DNA from: Vibrio echinoideorum
GTDB lineage: Bacteria; Pseudomonadota; Gammaproteobacteria; Enterobacterales; Vibrionaceae
NCBI RefSeq assembly: GCF_024347455.1
Contig: NZ_AP025484.1
Coordinates: 248,001 to 312,000 of the forward strand
Length of the DNA stretch: 64,000 nt
Direction: 5' to 3'
Each line of letters opens with the position of its first letter. The stretch's first letter is position 1. The notes beneath the pieces were generated by a model. The model worked only from the letters and a program-made list of their open reading frames with translations. It was not told where the DNA came from and searched no databases. A program made the translations under genes and the position numbers. Below, one piece after another: positions 43,998-55,902 of this stretch.

Positions 43998-44627
43998 TTA
44001 GCAGTTGCTGCAATCGTTGTCTGGCTTGAGCTCGCAGTCAATCACATTGCCTTGTTGATCAAGTGACAGGTTACAACACTCTTCAAACAGGTTTTTAAGA
44101 TCCCCGCGACTTTTCTGAACACGAGACTTAACGGTCGAGTAGCTGATGTTTTGAGCCTCTGCGATCTCTTTTTGGCTTTGGCCTTTGATGTCGACAGCAA
44201 GCAGTAATGATGAACTTTGTTCAGGTAGCGCCTGAATAAAGGGTTCAATACATAATGAAAGCTTCTGTTTGAACTCAGAATTGTGGTCTAAATTGGTAAA
44301 CCATAGATCTTCAGCATCAATTTGGCTGTCACGTTGTTGTCTAGCATGCTTACGATAGAAGTCGATAATGGTGTGATTGGCTAATTGGAATAGCCACGAT
44401 TTTACGCTGCTTGTATCTTGGACTTTGTCTAGGTTTTGATAAGTCTTAATCAAGATCTCTTGAAGCAAGTCGTCTACATCGGCGGTGTTGCTCACCTTAG
44501 AATGCAAGAATGACTTTAACGCTTGCTGATACTCAGCCCAAACCTGTTCTAAGTCCAAAGATGCCCTATTCAAAGATGCCCTATTCAAAGGTGCTCCGTT
44601 CAAAGGTGCATTAGTTGCACTGTTCAT
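43998..44627 (-). CDS. sigZ: ECF sigma factor, SigZ-like, with Cys-rich tail
   Basis: This 209-residue sigma-70-family protein has region 2 (DVDDLLQEILIKTYQNLDKV then SVKSWLFQLANHTIIDFYRK) and region 4 (LLLAVDIKGQSQKEIAEAQN then SYSTVKSRVQKSRGDLK). The first 27 residues consist of four 5-residue repeats (A-x-L-N-x type) from a 15-base DNA repeat. The last 30 residues are Cys-rich (FEECC...DCELKPDNDCSNC). Its start lies 17 bases inside the arsR-like gene. No anti-sigma factor is adjacent; the Cys tail may itself sense metals or thiols (inference). Confidence 0.82.
   Translation of the reverse strand: MNSATNAPLNGAPLNRASLNRASLDLEQVWAEYQQALKSFLHSKVSNTADVDDLLQEILIKTYQNLDKVQDTSSVKSWLFQLANHTIIDFYRKHARQQRDSQIDAEDLWFTNLDHNSEFKQKLSLCIEPFIQALPEQSSSLLLAVDIKGQSQKEIAEAQNISYSTVKSRVQKSRGDLKNLFEECCNLSLDQQGNVIDCELKPDNDCSNC
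44550..44609. repeat. In-frame 15-bp tandem repeat (4 units) in sigZ
   Basis: On the minus strand the units are GCACCTTTGAACGGA, GCACCTTTGAATAGG, GCATCTTTGAATAGG and GCATCTTTGGACTTA, encoding APLNG, APLNR, ASLNR and ASLDL. Copy-number change would add or remove five residues without a frameshift. Confidence 0.9.
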
Positions 44628-44907
44628 TTACGCAACACTCGTCTTGTAAGAAATCAATCACGCCTTCTAGACATTCATACTCCGCCACGCAGAATAACGT
44701 TCTTCCTTCTCGTCTTTGGCTGATTAGTCCTGCCGATGCCAAGCTTGATATGTGGTGAGAAAGGGTAGACCCCGGAATTCCGAGCTCTTCTTGTAAGCCG
44801 CCAACCGCAATGCCTTGGTAGCCAGCTTTAACGACACTCTTATAAATAGTTAGGCGAATAGGGTGACCCAACTCTTTAAGTGCTTTCGCAACGACTTCTA
44901 AGTTCAT
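44611..44907 (-). CDS. ArsR/SmtB-family repressor
   Basis: This 98-residue ArsR-type winged helix (KALKELGHPIRLTIYKSVVK, LGIPGSTLSHHISSLASAGL, REGRTLFCVAEYE) has a Cys-rich end (FC, EC, then DECCVNEQCN), a likely metal(loid)-binding cluster. It overlaps sigZ by 17 bases and so is co-translated with it. It is divergent from a Cys-rich permease. Three TTCGA-N6-TCGAA operators lie in the shared promoter region. ArsR proteins repress until As, Sb or another thiophilic ion binds. Confidence 0.9.
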   Translation of the reverse strand: MNLEVVAKALKELGHPIRLTIYKSVVKAGYQGIAVGGLQEELGIPGSTLSHHISSLASAGLISQRREGRTLFCVAEYECLEGVIDFLQDECCVNEQCN

Positions 44908-44926
44908 ATTAACTCCTCAAGATTTA

Positions 44927-44946
44927 ATTTCGATATTAGTCGAAAT
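44927..44946. promoter_or_regulatory. ArsR-type operator 1
   Basis: ATTTCGA-tattag-TCGAAAT is a perfect dyad with core TTCGA-N6-TCGAA, 20 bases upstream of the arsR-like start. It suits autorepression. Confidence 0.75.
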
Positions 44947-45015
44947 ATAGTCCGAATACAAATGTAAAAATAGTGATTCTATAACTTATTGAAAATTATT
45001 CCTTTTAAAAGTTAA

Positions 45016-45031
45016 TTCGATTTTTATCGAA
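45016..45031. promoter_or_regulatory. ArsR-type operator 2
   Basis: TTCGA-ttttta-TCGAA is the second copy with identical arms and spacing, in the middle of the divergent promoter region. Confidence 0.75.
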
Positions 45032-45065
45032 ATAAATCTTGATCTGTTATGAAATATTTCTATAA

Positions 45066-45081
45066 TTCGAGAATATTCGAA
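45066..45081. promoter_or_regulatory. ArsR-type operator 3
   Basis: TTCGA-gaatat-TCGAA is the third copy, about 60 bases before the permease ATG and 50 bases from operator 2. It is placed to block the permease promoter. Confidence 0.75.
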
Positions 45082-45139
45082 ATTAAGGGTTGGTTACTTT
45101 CCTCATAGAGTCCCGCCTTAAATCCAGTTTGGAGTTATT

Positions 45140-46240
45140 ATGAGCAATGAAATGTTAACAATGCTAAAAGACGCACTTGATATGTTCGCTTTCTTAGCAG
45201 TAGAGCTAATCATCCTTTTTTTGGCGATCAGCTACATTGTTGGGATTCTGCAAGAGTTTCTTACGCCAGAAAAGATTCAATCTATCTTGAGCTCACGTAA
45301 CGGTAAGGGCTATGTGGTTGCAGCACTATTGGGTGCGATTACGCCTTTCTGTTCATGTTCGACGATTCCTTTCCTAAAAGGATTGCTGCGTGCAAGAGCA
45401 GGTTTTGGTCCAATGATGGTGTTCCTATTCGGTAGCCCACTCTTGAACCCGGTGATCATTGGCTTGTTCGTGATTACGTTCGGCTGGCAAGTAGCTGTGT
45501 TCTACTTCTTAGTAGCAATGACGGTATCGGTAGTGGCAGGTTACGCACTTGAGAAGCTTGGCTTTGAGCGTTACGTAAAACCTGAAGCTTATGAATCGAC
45601 AAGTTCTTCTTCAAGCTGTGGGACTAGCTGTGATGATTCTGCTCCTAAGAAAGCAGCGCCAGCGAAGGAAGAATCTTCATGTGGTACAAGTGCATGTGGT
45701 GAACCTGCACCTGTAATGGCTAAAGAGACATCTTGCTGCGATTCGAAAAAAGAAGAGCCACAAGTTACTGTTTCATGCTGCTCAACGGATGGAAGCGCGA
45801 CGGCCGAAATCGTAGAGAAGAAAGAACCTAGCCGTTGGATGAGAATTTGGTTCTCAACTTGGAAAGACTTCAAACAAGTATTCCCTTATCTAATGATGGG
45901 TATCGCGATTGGTTCATTCATCTACGGCTTCATTCCTACAGACCTCATTGCACAGTACGCTGGTGAGGGTATGTGGTATGCGATTCCTGTAGCGGCTGTG
46001 ATTGGTATTCCACTGTACATTCGTGCTGAAGCGGTAATTCCATTAAGTGCTGCTCTAGTTCAGAAAGGTATGGCGTTAGGCTCGGTAATGGCATTGATCA
46101 TTGGTAGTGCCGGTGCAAGTTTGACAGAAGTTATTCTGCTTAAATCAATATTCAAAAATCAAATGATTGCAGCATTTCTATTCGTTATCCTAAGTATGGC
46201 GATGGGTGCAGGTTTCCTATACAGCTTTATTTTTGCTTAA
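45140..46240 (+). CDS. ArsP/DUF318-type permease with Cys-rich cytosolic loop
   Basis: This 366-residue membrane protein has eight or so hydrophobic segments in two halves. The first half has the conserved GAITPFCSCSTIPFLKGLLR; the second has GIPLYIRAEAVIPLSAALVQ. Between them, a hydrophilic loop of about 85 residues carries eight Cys in pairs (SCGTSC, SSCGTSAC, SCC, SCC). ArsP-type permeases expel trivalent organoarsenicals. Control by the divergent Cys-rich ArsR supports metal(loid) export, but the substrate is not proven by sequence. Confidence 0.85.
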   Translation: MSNEMLTMLKDALDMFAFLAVELIILFLAISYIVGILQEFLTPEKIQSILSSRNGKGYVVAALLGAITPFCSCSTIPFLKGLLRARAGFGPMMVFLFGSPLLNPVIIGLFVITFGWQVAVFYFLVAMTVSVVAGYALEKLGFERYVKPEAYESTSSSSSCGTSCDDSAPKKAAPAKEESSCGTSACGEPAPVMAKETSCCDSKKEEPQVTVSCCSTDGSATAEIVEKKEPSRWMRIWFSTWKDFKQVFPYLMMGIAIGSFIYGFIPTDLIAQYAGEGMWYAIPVAAVIGIPLYIRAEAVIPLSAALVQKGMALGSVMALIIGSAGASLTEVILLKSIFKNQMIAAFLFVILSMAMGAGFLYSFIFA

Positions 46241-46243
46241 TAA

Positions 46244-46267
46244 AAAATAGCAAAATAGCAAAATAGA
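46244..46267. repeat. 8-bp tandem repeat (3 copies)
   Basis: AAAATAGC twice then AAAATAGA, just after the permease stop codon. Confidence 0.75.
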
Positions 46268-46288
46268 AAGATAGATAGCAGAAAAATT

Positions 46289-46315
46289 AAAGAGCTCACG
46301 ATTGTGAGCTCTTTT
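46289..46315. terminator. Bidirectional intrinsic terminator
   Basis: AAAGAGCTCAC-gatt-GTGAGCTCTTTT lies between the permease and the convergent hydrolase gene. Confidence 0.87.
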
Positions 46316-46328
46316 CTATACCGGTGAC

Positions 46329-47531
46329 CTATATAGAACAGGATAGCGCTGCGGATATGCCTTTGGTTGCGAATGCATTAGCTGAAAGTACATCGCAATG
46401 ATGACGGTTAACAGTATCTCCGTAACTGTTGGTTATGCCTGGAAACTGGAATCGATACATAGGAATTCCAAATCGTCTTTCCTTTTGTTGGCCAATCCTA
46501 TTCTTACCAGTCCATAACACTCGGTTCTTAGCGGTGTAAGTGATTTTGTGCATTGCATCAAAATGTTCTTCATGACGTTGCATTTGATCGTACAACTCGA
46601 CAACGCGTTGTCTGGTGAAGTTTAAAGTAGTCGATGGTTTTAGCTTTGTTCCCCAACCAATTAATACTTTCTCCATAAAGTCTCGGGTGACCAATCCCGG
46701 CCCTGTGAGTAATCCACTGCCTTTGCTACCGCCAGAGGTATTTGCATTGCCTACCAAAGTTGAATGTCGGCCAGGCATAAAAGTGGTGTAGTACTTGGTT
46801 GAACTATCTAGTCTTGGCATCCGTGCTTTGAATGCGAGTGAACGTTCATCTTCCGCAAAAACACACACCAGTTGTTTTACATTCTTACCGAGTGATTTGT
46901 AGTCTTTGAATGAGTTTAGTCCGCCAGGAACAGGATCACAGGCAAAGATGTTGACGGAGATATCGCGAAGCTTCGGGTCTTTTAGCATGCGATTGGCAAG
47001 TTCGAAACAACTGACACCACCACGACTCCAACCGACAATGTTTACCTGACTGATTGGTTTACTTTGGCGCTCTAGAGCTAAGTTTTGTTGTCGAGCAGCA
47101 AGACCGTGTTTTAAATCTGCTGCGAGCACCTTTGATTCTTTTACCCATTCTTGATATTGCTTGTTAGCGGCAAACGGCCATGCTGATTTTTCAGGACGAG
47201 TTTCACTGAGTAATCCTTTCGCTCGTGTTACGTAGTCGTTTTTATCTTTTTGAGTCCCGCGCATAATATTAAGTACATGACGCATGTTGCTATCGATGCC
47301 TTTGCCTTGCAGCGTTCCTCTAATCGTTGAATACGTGTCGTCTTTGGCTTGCTTCAACCATTCGTTTTGGTTCCCACTACCAACTCCATCGACTTGAATG
47401 TAGTCGATCATATCTCTGCCCGTTGCATTCTTCGCGAGCGTCGAAATCAATTCGCCAGAAACATAGTTTTTATGATTGTTGTCTTCTGAGTTTGAGCCTG
47501 TGCCACAGAAGAATACGGTTAATACGCTCAT
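46329..47531 (-). CDS. DUF2235/Tle1-like alpha/beta hydrolase
   Basis: This 400-residue protein has no signal peptide. It carries the DUF2235-like pattern CGTGSN near the N-terminus (residues 9-14), DYIQVDGVGSGN, the nucleophile elbow VGWSRGG (S169), a possible acid D199 in IFACDPVPG, and His256 in GRHSTLVG. DUF2235 proteins include type VI secretion phospholipase effectors (Tle1) as well as housekeeping-type hydrolases. No immunity gene, VgrG or other secretion gene is adjacent, so an effector role is only a possibility. Confidence 0.6.
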   Translation of the reverse strand: MSVLTVFFCGTGSNSEDNNHKNYVSGELISTLAKNATGRDMIDYIQVDGVGSGNQNEWLKQAKDDTYSTIRGTLQGKGIDSNMRHVLNIMRGTQKDKNDYVTRAKGLLSETRPEKSAWPFAANKQYQEWVKESKVLAADLKHGLAARQQNLALERQSKPISQVNIVGWSRGGVSCFELANRMLKDPKLRDISVNIFACDPVPGGLNSFKDYKSLGKNVKQLVCVFAEDERSLAFKARMPRLDSSTKYYTTFMPGRHSTLVGNANTSGGSKGSGLLTGPGLVTRDFMEKVLIGWGTKLKPSTTLNFTRQRVVELYDQMQRHEEHFDAMHKITYTAKNRVLWTGKNRIGQQKERRFGIPMYRFQFPGITNSYGDTVNRHHCDVLSANAFATKGISAALSCSI

Positions 47532-47721
47532 CCTTTGCCTTTAACGCGATTAATTAAGATTGGAATCAGTATAGAAGTGATATGAGAAATTTATAAGATT
47601 GAATGAGTTAGAGAGAGGCATTGCTCCGAAATTCGATGCAACGAAGTGGAACTCGACCTAATAATTACAGGGAACTATGAAGTAAACGGAAAGGAAATTG
47701 AGAACGTTATGGAATGCAAAC

Positions 47722-47750
47722 AAAAAGCCCGACAGAATGCCGGGCTTAAG
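47722..47750 (-). terminator. Intrinsic terminator downstream of trmY
   Basis: AAGCCCG-acagaatgc-CGGGCTT. On the minus strand it is followed by TTTTTG, 30 bases after the trmY stop. Confidence 0.8.
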
Positions 47751-47782
47751 AACAAGATTATGTTTGAGGTAATGATTAAAAA

Positions 47783-48382
47783 TCAAAAGCCTCTTATATC
47801 TAGCTCATTGTTGATCAATACAACACACTGAGAAGCAAACAGCATGTTTGGACCTAAGCTGATTTTCTCTGTCCCTAAACGCTTTAAGCTGTTGTAGCTT
47901 TTCTTCGGCATAGGGATATGGTCAGTTAGAAGGAAACATGGGTTTTCCGCAATCTCGGCATCACGGATAAAATCGCCTTTCTTATCCATCATGTACAGCT
48001 GATGGTCTTCAGCCAGTTCTTTAACCAATTTTTCAAAGCTCATTGTACGAACAGTGATGCCAGCTTCAACCTGACGTGTCTGTTCTTTTGTCATACCTTG
48101 AGAAGCGTCAACCGCTCTTACTACCGCTGATAACAATGCCGATTCATGAAAGCCACCAATGTTGGTGATCTCGTTTGAATCGAATGTAATGGTACGTGAA
48201 AAGTCTTTAGTACTTTCTAACACAAGGTGCACGGTCACATTCTCACGGTGAGATTGAGCAACGAAGATCGTGTTCATCAGAGTATGAGCCAGAATCTCGG
48301 TATGAGCATCTTGACCAACACCTTCTAAGATAAGTTTACTCTCTGTAGGGGCTGCGCGAGCGCGTAATACAAATGAACGCAT
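47783..48382 (-). CDS. trmY: TrmY-family tRNA (pseudouridine-54 N1)-methyltransferase homologue
   Basis: This 199-residue SPOUT methylase of the TrmY/COG1901 family has RSFVLRARAAPTESKLILEG at the start and knot-forming motifs DHIPMPKKSYNSL and ISLGPNMLFASQCVVLINNE at the end. In archaea TrmY methylates pseudouridine-54 of tRNA; bacterial homologues occur in Vibrio and a few others, where the target is less certain. It is monocistronic, and the ATG follows a weak AGGT. Confidence 0.85.
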   Translation of the reverse strand: MRSFVLRARAAPTESKLILEGVGQDAHTEILAHTLMNTIFVAQSHRENVTVHLVLESTKDFSRTITFDSNEITNIGGFHESALLSAVVRAVDASQGMTKEQTRQVEAGITVRTMSFEKLVKELAEDHQLYMMDKKGDFIRDAEIAENPCFLLTDHIPMPKKSYNSLKRLGTEKISLGPNMLFASQCVVLINNELDIRGF

Positions 48383-48639
48383 GGAATGTACCTTGTCAGT
48401 ATGTGATAAAGTGAAACAGGCTTTATCAACATGAATTGATGAATAACCAAAATTTATGGCGGTATGTAACTCTTTTCTATTAATGAAGTCAAATGGAGTT
48501 ATGTATAGTACTGATCAGAAGAACTCTACGTATTAAATAGAGAGTGACCACATTACAAGATGGTAAAGGTTGAAGCGACCCAAGGTTTACATAGATAGTA
48601 TGCGCAAATTATCAGGTGACTTACATAAGGAAGTAGTCG

Positions 48640-49164
48640 ATGAAGTTACAGAAGATTAATAAAGAAGAATATAAAAAGAAGATGAACCTACTGTTGGTTT
48701 CATTGGTTGGGTCACTCGCCTTGTTTGCCATCGTATTCGGTAGCATTCTGATTGAACTTTTTGGTTCAGTTGGATCAGTTACTGGGGAAGCGACAGGCAA
48801 TTTCCATTTGAATGTACTCGGGGTGTTTTTATCAGTCGCACTGAATGCCTTTATCGCGAGTCGTGTGAAAGGGCATGATTACTTTAAGGAAGCACTTTAT
48901 GTGTGGAACCTTAAACAAACTCACAATCAAATCTATCGCAAGCTCAAGCGTATTCAACCGAAAGCTGAGCAAGGCGATCGAGAAGCACTGACGATCCTTT
49001 ACTTCTATTACACTACGCAAAAACAGGTATATGACCTAGATAACAATACATTGACGATAAAAACGGTTCAGCAATCGCTAGATAACATAGTGGAGCTGAG
49101 TGAAAAGTGGAGTATCGAACTGGATATAAAGGCATTTTCGAAAGATCTAGTCGCGAAATTCTAA
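48640..49164 (+). CDS. DUF3087 family membrane protein
   Basis: This 174-residue protein has two membrane segments near the start (MNLLLVSLVGSLALFAIVFG and LNVLGVFLSVALNAFIASRV) and a helical cytoplasmic domain of about 100 residues containing FKEALYVWNLKQTHNQIYRK. It matches the DUF3087 family of gammaproteobacteria, as I recall it. AAGGAAG precedes the ATG. Its function is unknown. Confidence 0.8.
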   Translation: MKLQKINKEEYKKKMNLLLVSLVGSLALFAIVFGSILIELFGSVGSVTGEATGNFHLNVLGVFLSVALNAFIASRVKGHDYFKEALYVWNLKQTHNQIYRKLKRIQPKAEQGDREALTILYFYYTTQKQVYDLDNNTLTIKTVQQSLDNIVELSEKWSIELDIKAFSKDLVAKF

Positions 49165-49265
49165 GTTATATGCTCTTGATTGTATTAACTTTGGCCTATG
49201 AAAGAGGGTTTTGACGTAAAAGTAGACGCTTAAGCAACTTTTTTGAATTTTTATCAAAAAATGGG

Positions 49266-49293
49266 TTGCCATGTTTACGATGATCTCTATAAT
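49266..49293 (+). promoter_or_regulatory. rrn promoter P1
   Basis: -35 TTGCCA (49266-49271), 16-base spacer, -10 TATAAT (49288-49293), then a GC-rich discriminator GCCGCCTCACTGACACGGCA, nearly the same as the E. coli rrn P1 start region. An AT-rich tract upstream (about 49233-49262) would serve as UP element. Confidence 0.85.
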
Positions 49294-49381
49294 GCCGCCT
49301 CACTGACACGGCAGACGCCACAAGGCTTCAGCGGTAATCAGTAAGACGGAAAGTTCGAAAGAAATTAATTTTAAAAAGTGT

Positions 49382-49409
49382 TTGACACTTAAGATTAAAT
49401 CGCTAGAAT
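49382..49409 (+). promoter_or_regulatory. rrn promoter P2
   Basis: -35 TTGACA (49382-49387), 16-base spacer, -10 TAGAAT (49404-49409), 116 bases after P1. Confidence 0.82.
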
Positions 49410-49459
49410 TCACGTCCGCTTTCAAGGGTTTCTTTGTAAAAAGAAAGTTTCGACAAGCA

Positions 49460-49475
49460 AAGCTCTTTAACAATT
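49460..49475 (+). promoter_or_regulatory. rrn antitermination boxA in the 16S leader
   Basis: AAGCTCTTTAACAATTT contains the boxA element that loads NusB/NusE and prevents premature termination of the rRNA transcript. A second copy lies ahead of 23S at 52026-52040. Confidence 0.85.
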
Positions 49476-49751
49476 TAAACCTATCAATCTGTGTGGGCAC
49501 TCGTTGATGAATATCAAAACGTTTTATCCTTTGGGTAAAACAGTTACTTCGGTAACAAACTTGATTTCAATGAGCTGAGTGACCAATACGAATAATTACT
49601 TTCTATATAGAGAGGGGTTATTTGGCACAGTCAATTCATTACCATTCTGTTGGAATGGTAATAGCTTTAGAATTACATGTTCTTTGTTTATTTTCGAATA
49701 GGCGAATGAATATTAGTTTTGAAGTCAGTATTCGTTGAGTCACAAAATCTT

Positions 49752-51306
<1,555 letters not shown>

Positions 51307-51429
51307 TACGAAGATAGTCACGATGAGTGTCCACACAGATTGATTAGGTTTAGAAAAGCAAAGAGAAGAAGAACTCCCAAGGTTCTTCAAAGTTTGTTTC
51401 TACTTTTTAAAGTAGAGATAAATTGCAGT

Positions 51430-51505
51430 GTCCCGTTCGTCTAGAGGCCTAGGACACCGCCCTTTCACGGCGGTAACAGGGGTTCGACTCCCCTACGGGA
51501 TACCA
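51430..51505 (+). tRNA. tRNA-Glu (TTC)
   Basis: 76 bases with encoded CCA. Anticodon TTC at 51464-51466 in loop CTTTCAC. First tRNA of the 16S-23S spacer. Confidence 0.96.
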
Positions 51506-51525
51506 CTTCCTTCAAGAAGTAAAAA

Positions 51526-51601
51526 GGGTCGTTAGCTCAGTTGGTAGAGCAGTTGACTTTTAATCAATTGGTCGCAGGTTCGAATCCTGCACGACCCACC
51601 A
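51526..51601 (+). tRNA. tRNA-Lys (TTT)
   Basis: 76 bases with encoded CCA. Anticodon loop CTTTTAA. Second spacer tRNA. Confidence 0.95.
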
Positions 51602-51627
51602 TTTCCTCCCAAGGAAATAAAGATTTG

Positions 51628-51703
51628 GGGCGATTAGCTCAGTTGGGAGAGCACCTGCCTTACAAGCAGGGGGTCACTGGTTCGAGCCCGGTATCGCCCA
51701 CCA
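51628..51703 (+). tRNA. tRNA-Val (TAC), copy 1
   Basis: 76 bases with encoded CCA. Anticodon loop CTTACAA. Identical in sequence to the copy at 51870-51945. Confidence 0.95.
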
Positions 51704-51728
51704 TTTCCTCCCAAGGAAATAAAAATAT

Positions 51729-51804
51729 GGGGCTATAGCTCAGCTGGGAGAGCGCCTGCCTTGCACGCAGGAGGTCTGCGGTTCGATCCCGCATAGCTCC
51801 ACCA
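51729..51804 (+). tRNA. tRNA-Ala (TGC)
   Basis: 76 bases with encoded CCA. Anticodon loop CTTGCAC. Confidence 0.95.
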
Positions 51805-51869
51805 TTCTTTCTCCATGAAGAATGGCTTTTATTTTCACTTTTTGAAAGTGAAGACAAAAGAACTATCAT

Positions 51870-51945
51870 GGGCGATTAGCTCAGTTGGGAGAGCACCTGC
51901 CTTACAAGCAGGGGGTCACTGGTTCGAGCCCGGTATCGCCCACCA
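51870..51945 (+). tRNA. tRNA-Val (TAC), copy 2
   Basis: 76 bases with encoded CCA, the same as copy 1. Last tRNA before 23S. Confidence 0.95.
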
Positions 51946-52025
51946 TCTTTAAACATTCTTTGATGACAACAGTCTAATGAGAGTTTTTAAAAATGGTTTT
52001 GAAAGTTTAAAACTCGAAAAACTCT

Positions 52026-52040
52026 TGCTCTTTAACAATT
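52026..52040 (+). promoter_or_regulatory. boxA ahead of 23S rRNA
   Basis: TGCTCTTTAACAATT is the same antitermination core as in the 16S leader at 49460. Confidence 0.85.
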
Positions 52041-52363
52041 TGGAAAGCTGACTGATTTGAATAACGAAGTTATTTAAATCAAATTTAAAAGTTCTCAATG
52101 TTTATCTGCTCTTATTTAATAAGAACGGCATAAACACAACAAACACATTCAAGTGTCTTGTATTCGAATGATCAGAAATGATTGTTCATTTTTTGATTCT
52201 ACTTTTTATTAAAAAGTGGAAACAAGAAGTAAATTGAGTCCGGCAAACAGTTATCAGGAATTAACCCTTCTTGATGACAACCAAAAACCTTGGTTAGTTG
52301 CCATACTAGTTTGTTTTCACTTTTCAAAAGTGAAAGTAAAACAGAGACCCTTTCGGGTTGTAT

Positions 52364-55257
<2,894 letters not shown>

Positions 55258-55389
55258 ACAACACCCAAGGGGTTTTGTGGACTCAGATGTACCAGACCTT
55301 GAATGCGTTTGAAGAGATATAACTTTTAAATAAGCTTTCCAGATTATTTTTCCTTCAGTTTTTAAAAAACTGAAAGTAAAAGCAAAATT

Positions 55390-55509
55390 TGCTTGGCGAC
55401 CATAGCATTGTGGACCCACCTGATTCCATGCCGAACTCAGAAGTGAAACACAATAGCGCCGATGGTAGTGTGGGGTTTCCCCATGTGAGAGTAGGACATC
55501 GCCAGGCTC
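55390..55509 (+). rRNA. rrf: 5S ribosomal RNA
   Basis: 120 bases from TGCTTGGCGACCATAGCA to GGACATCGCCAGGCT, with the ATGCCGAACTCAGAAGTGAA core. Confidence 0.96.
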
Positions 55510-55611
55510 CTATTTATTTTCACTTTTTAAAAAGTGAAGACAAAAGGTATCGTTATTTGCATAGCAAGTAACAACTTCAACAGTGCACAAATCTGTTGAT
55601 GACAATTTGTT

Positions 55612-55702
55612 GGAGGGATGGCTGAGTGGTCGAAAGCACCGGTCTTGAAAACCGGCAACCGTTAATAGCGGTTCTAGGGTTCAAATCCCTATCCCTCCAC
55701 CA
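55612..55702 (+). tRNA. tRNA-Ser (TGA)
   Basis: 91 bases with a long variable arm and encoded CCA. Anticodon loop CTTGAAA. It is the distal tRNA of the rrn transcript. Confidence 0.95.
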
Positions 55703-55708
55703 CCATTG

Positions 55709-55741
55709 AAAAGCCCGTTGAGAAATCAGCGGGCTTTTTTA
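55709..55741 (+). terminator. Terminator of the rrn operon
   Basis: AAAGCCCGTTGA-gaaa-TCAGCGGGCTTTTTT (one G-T pair) right after tRNA-Ser. Confidence 0.9.
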
Positions 55742-55829
55742 CGTTTTAAATTTGGTAAAAGAACGTTCGAATACTTCGAAACAGCAGATTATCTGTTGAT
55801 TCAACATCTGTGTCTTGTCGTTAAGCACT

Positions 55830-55859
55830 AAAAAAGCAGAGCGTAATCACTCTGCTTTG
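55830..55859 (-). terminator. Terminator of the cystine operon
   Basis: AAAGCAGAG-cgtaatca-CTCTGCTTT. On the minus strand it is followed by a T-run, 44 bases after the CoA-disulfide reductase stop. Confidence 0.87.
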
Positions 55860-55902
55860 GTGTTTGATCGAGTGTTTCTTGGAATGTGTGGGTAAAGTGT
55901 GC

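Noticed and set aside
47646..47831. 61-codon plus-strand frame next to the trmY terminator
   Set aside because: It crosses the terminator and the end of trmY, lacks a ribosome site and has no recognisable product.
51628..51945. Repeated units that look CRISPR-like by regular spacing
   Set aside because: The repeats are tRNA genes, including two identical tRNA-Val genes, not CRISPR repeats.
55389..55571. Frame reading through 5S rRNA
   Set aside because: Made of 5S sequence and a spacer hairpin.
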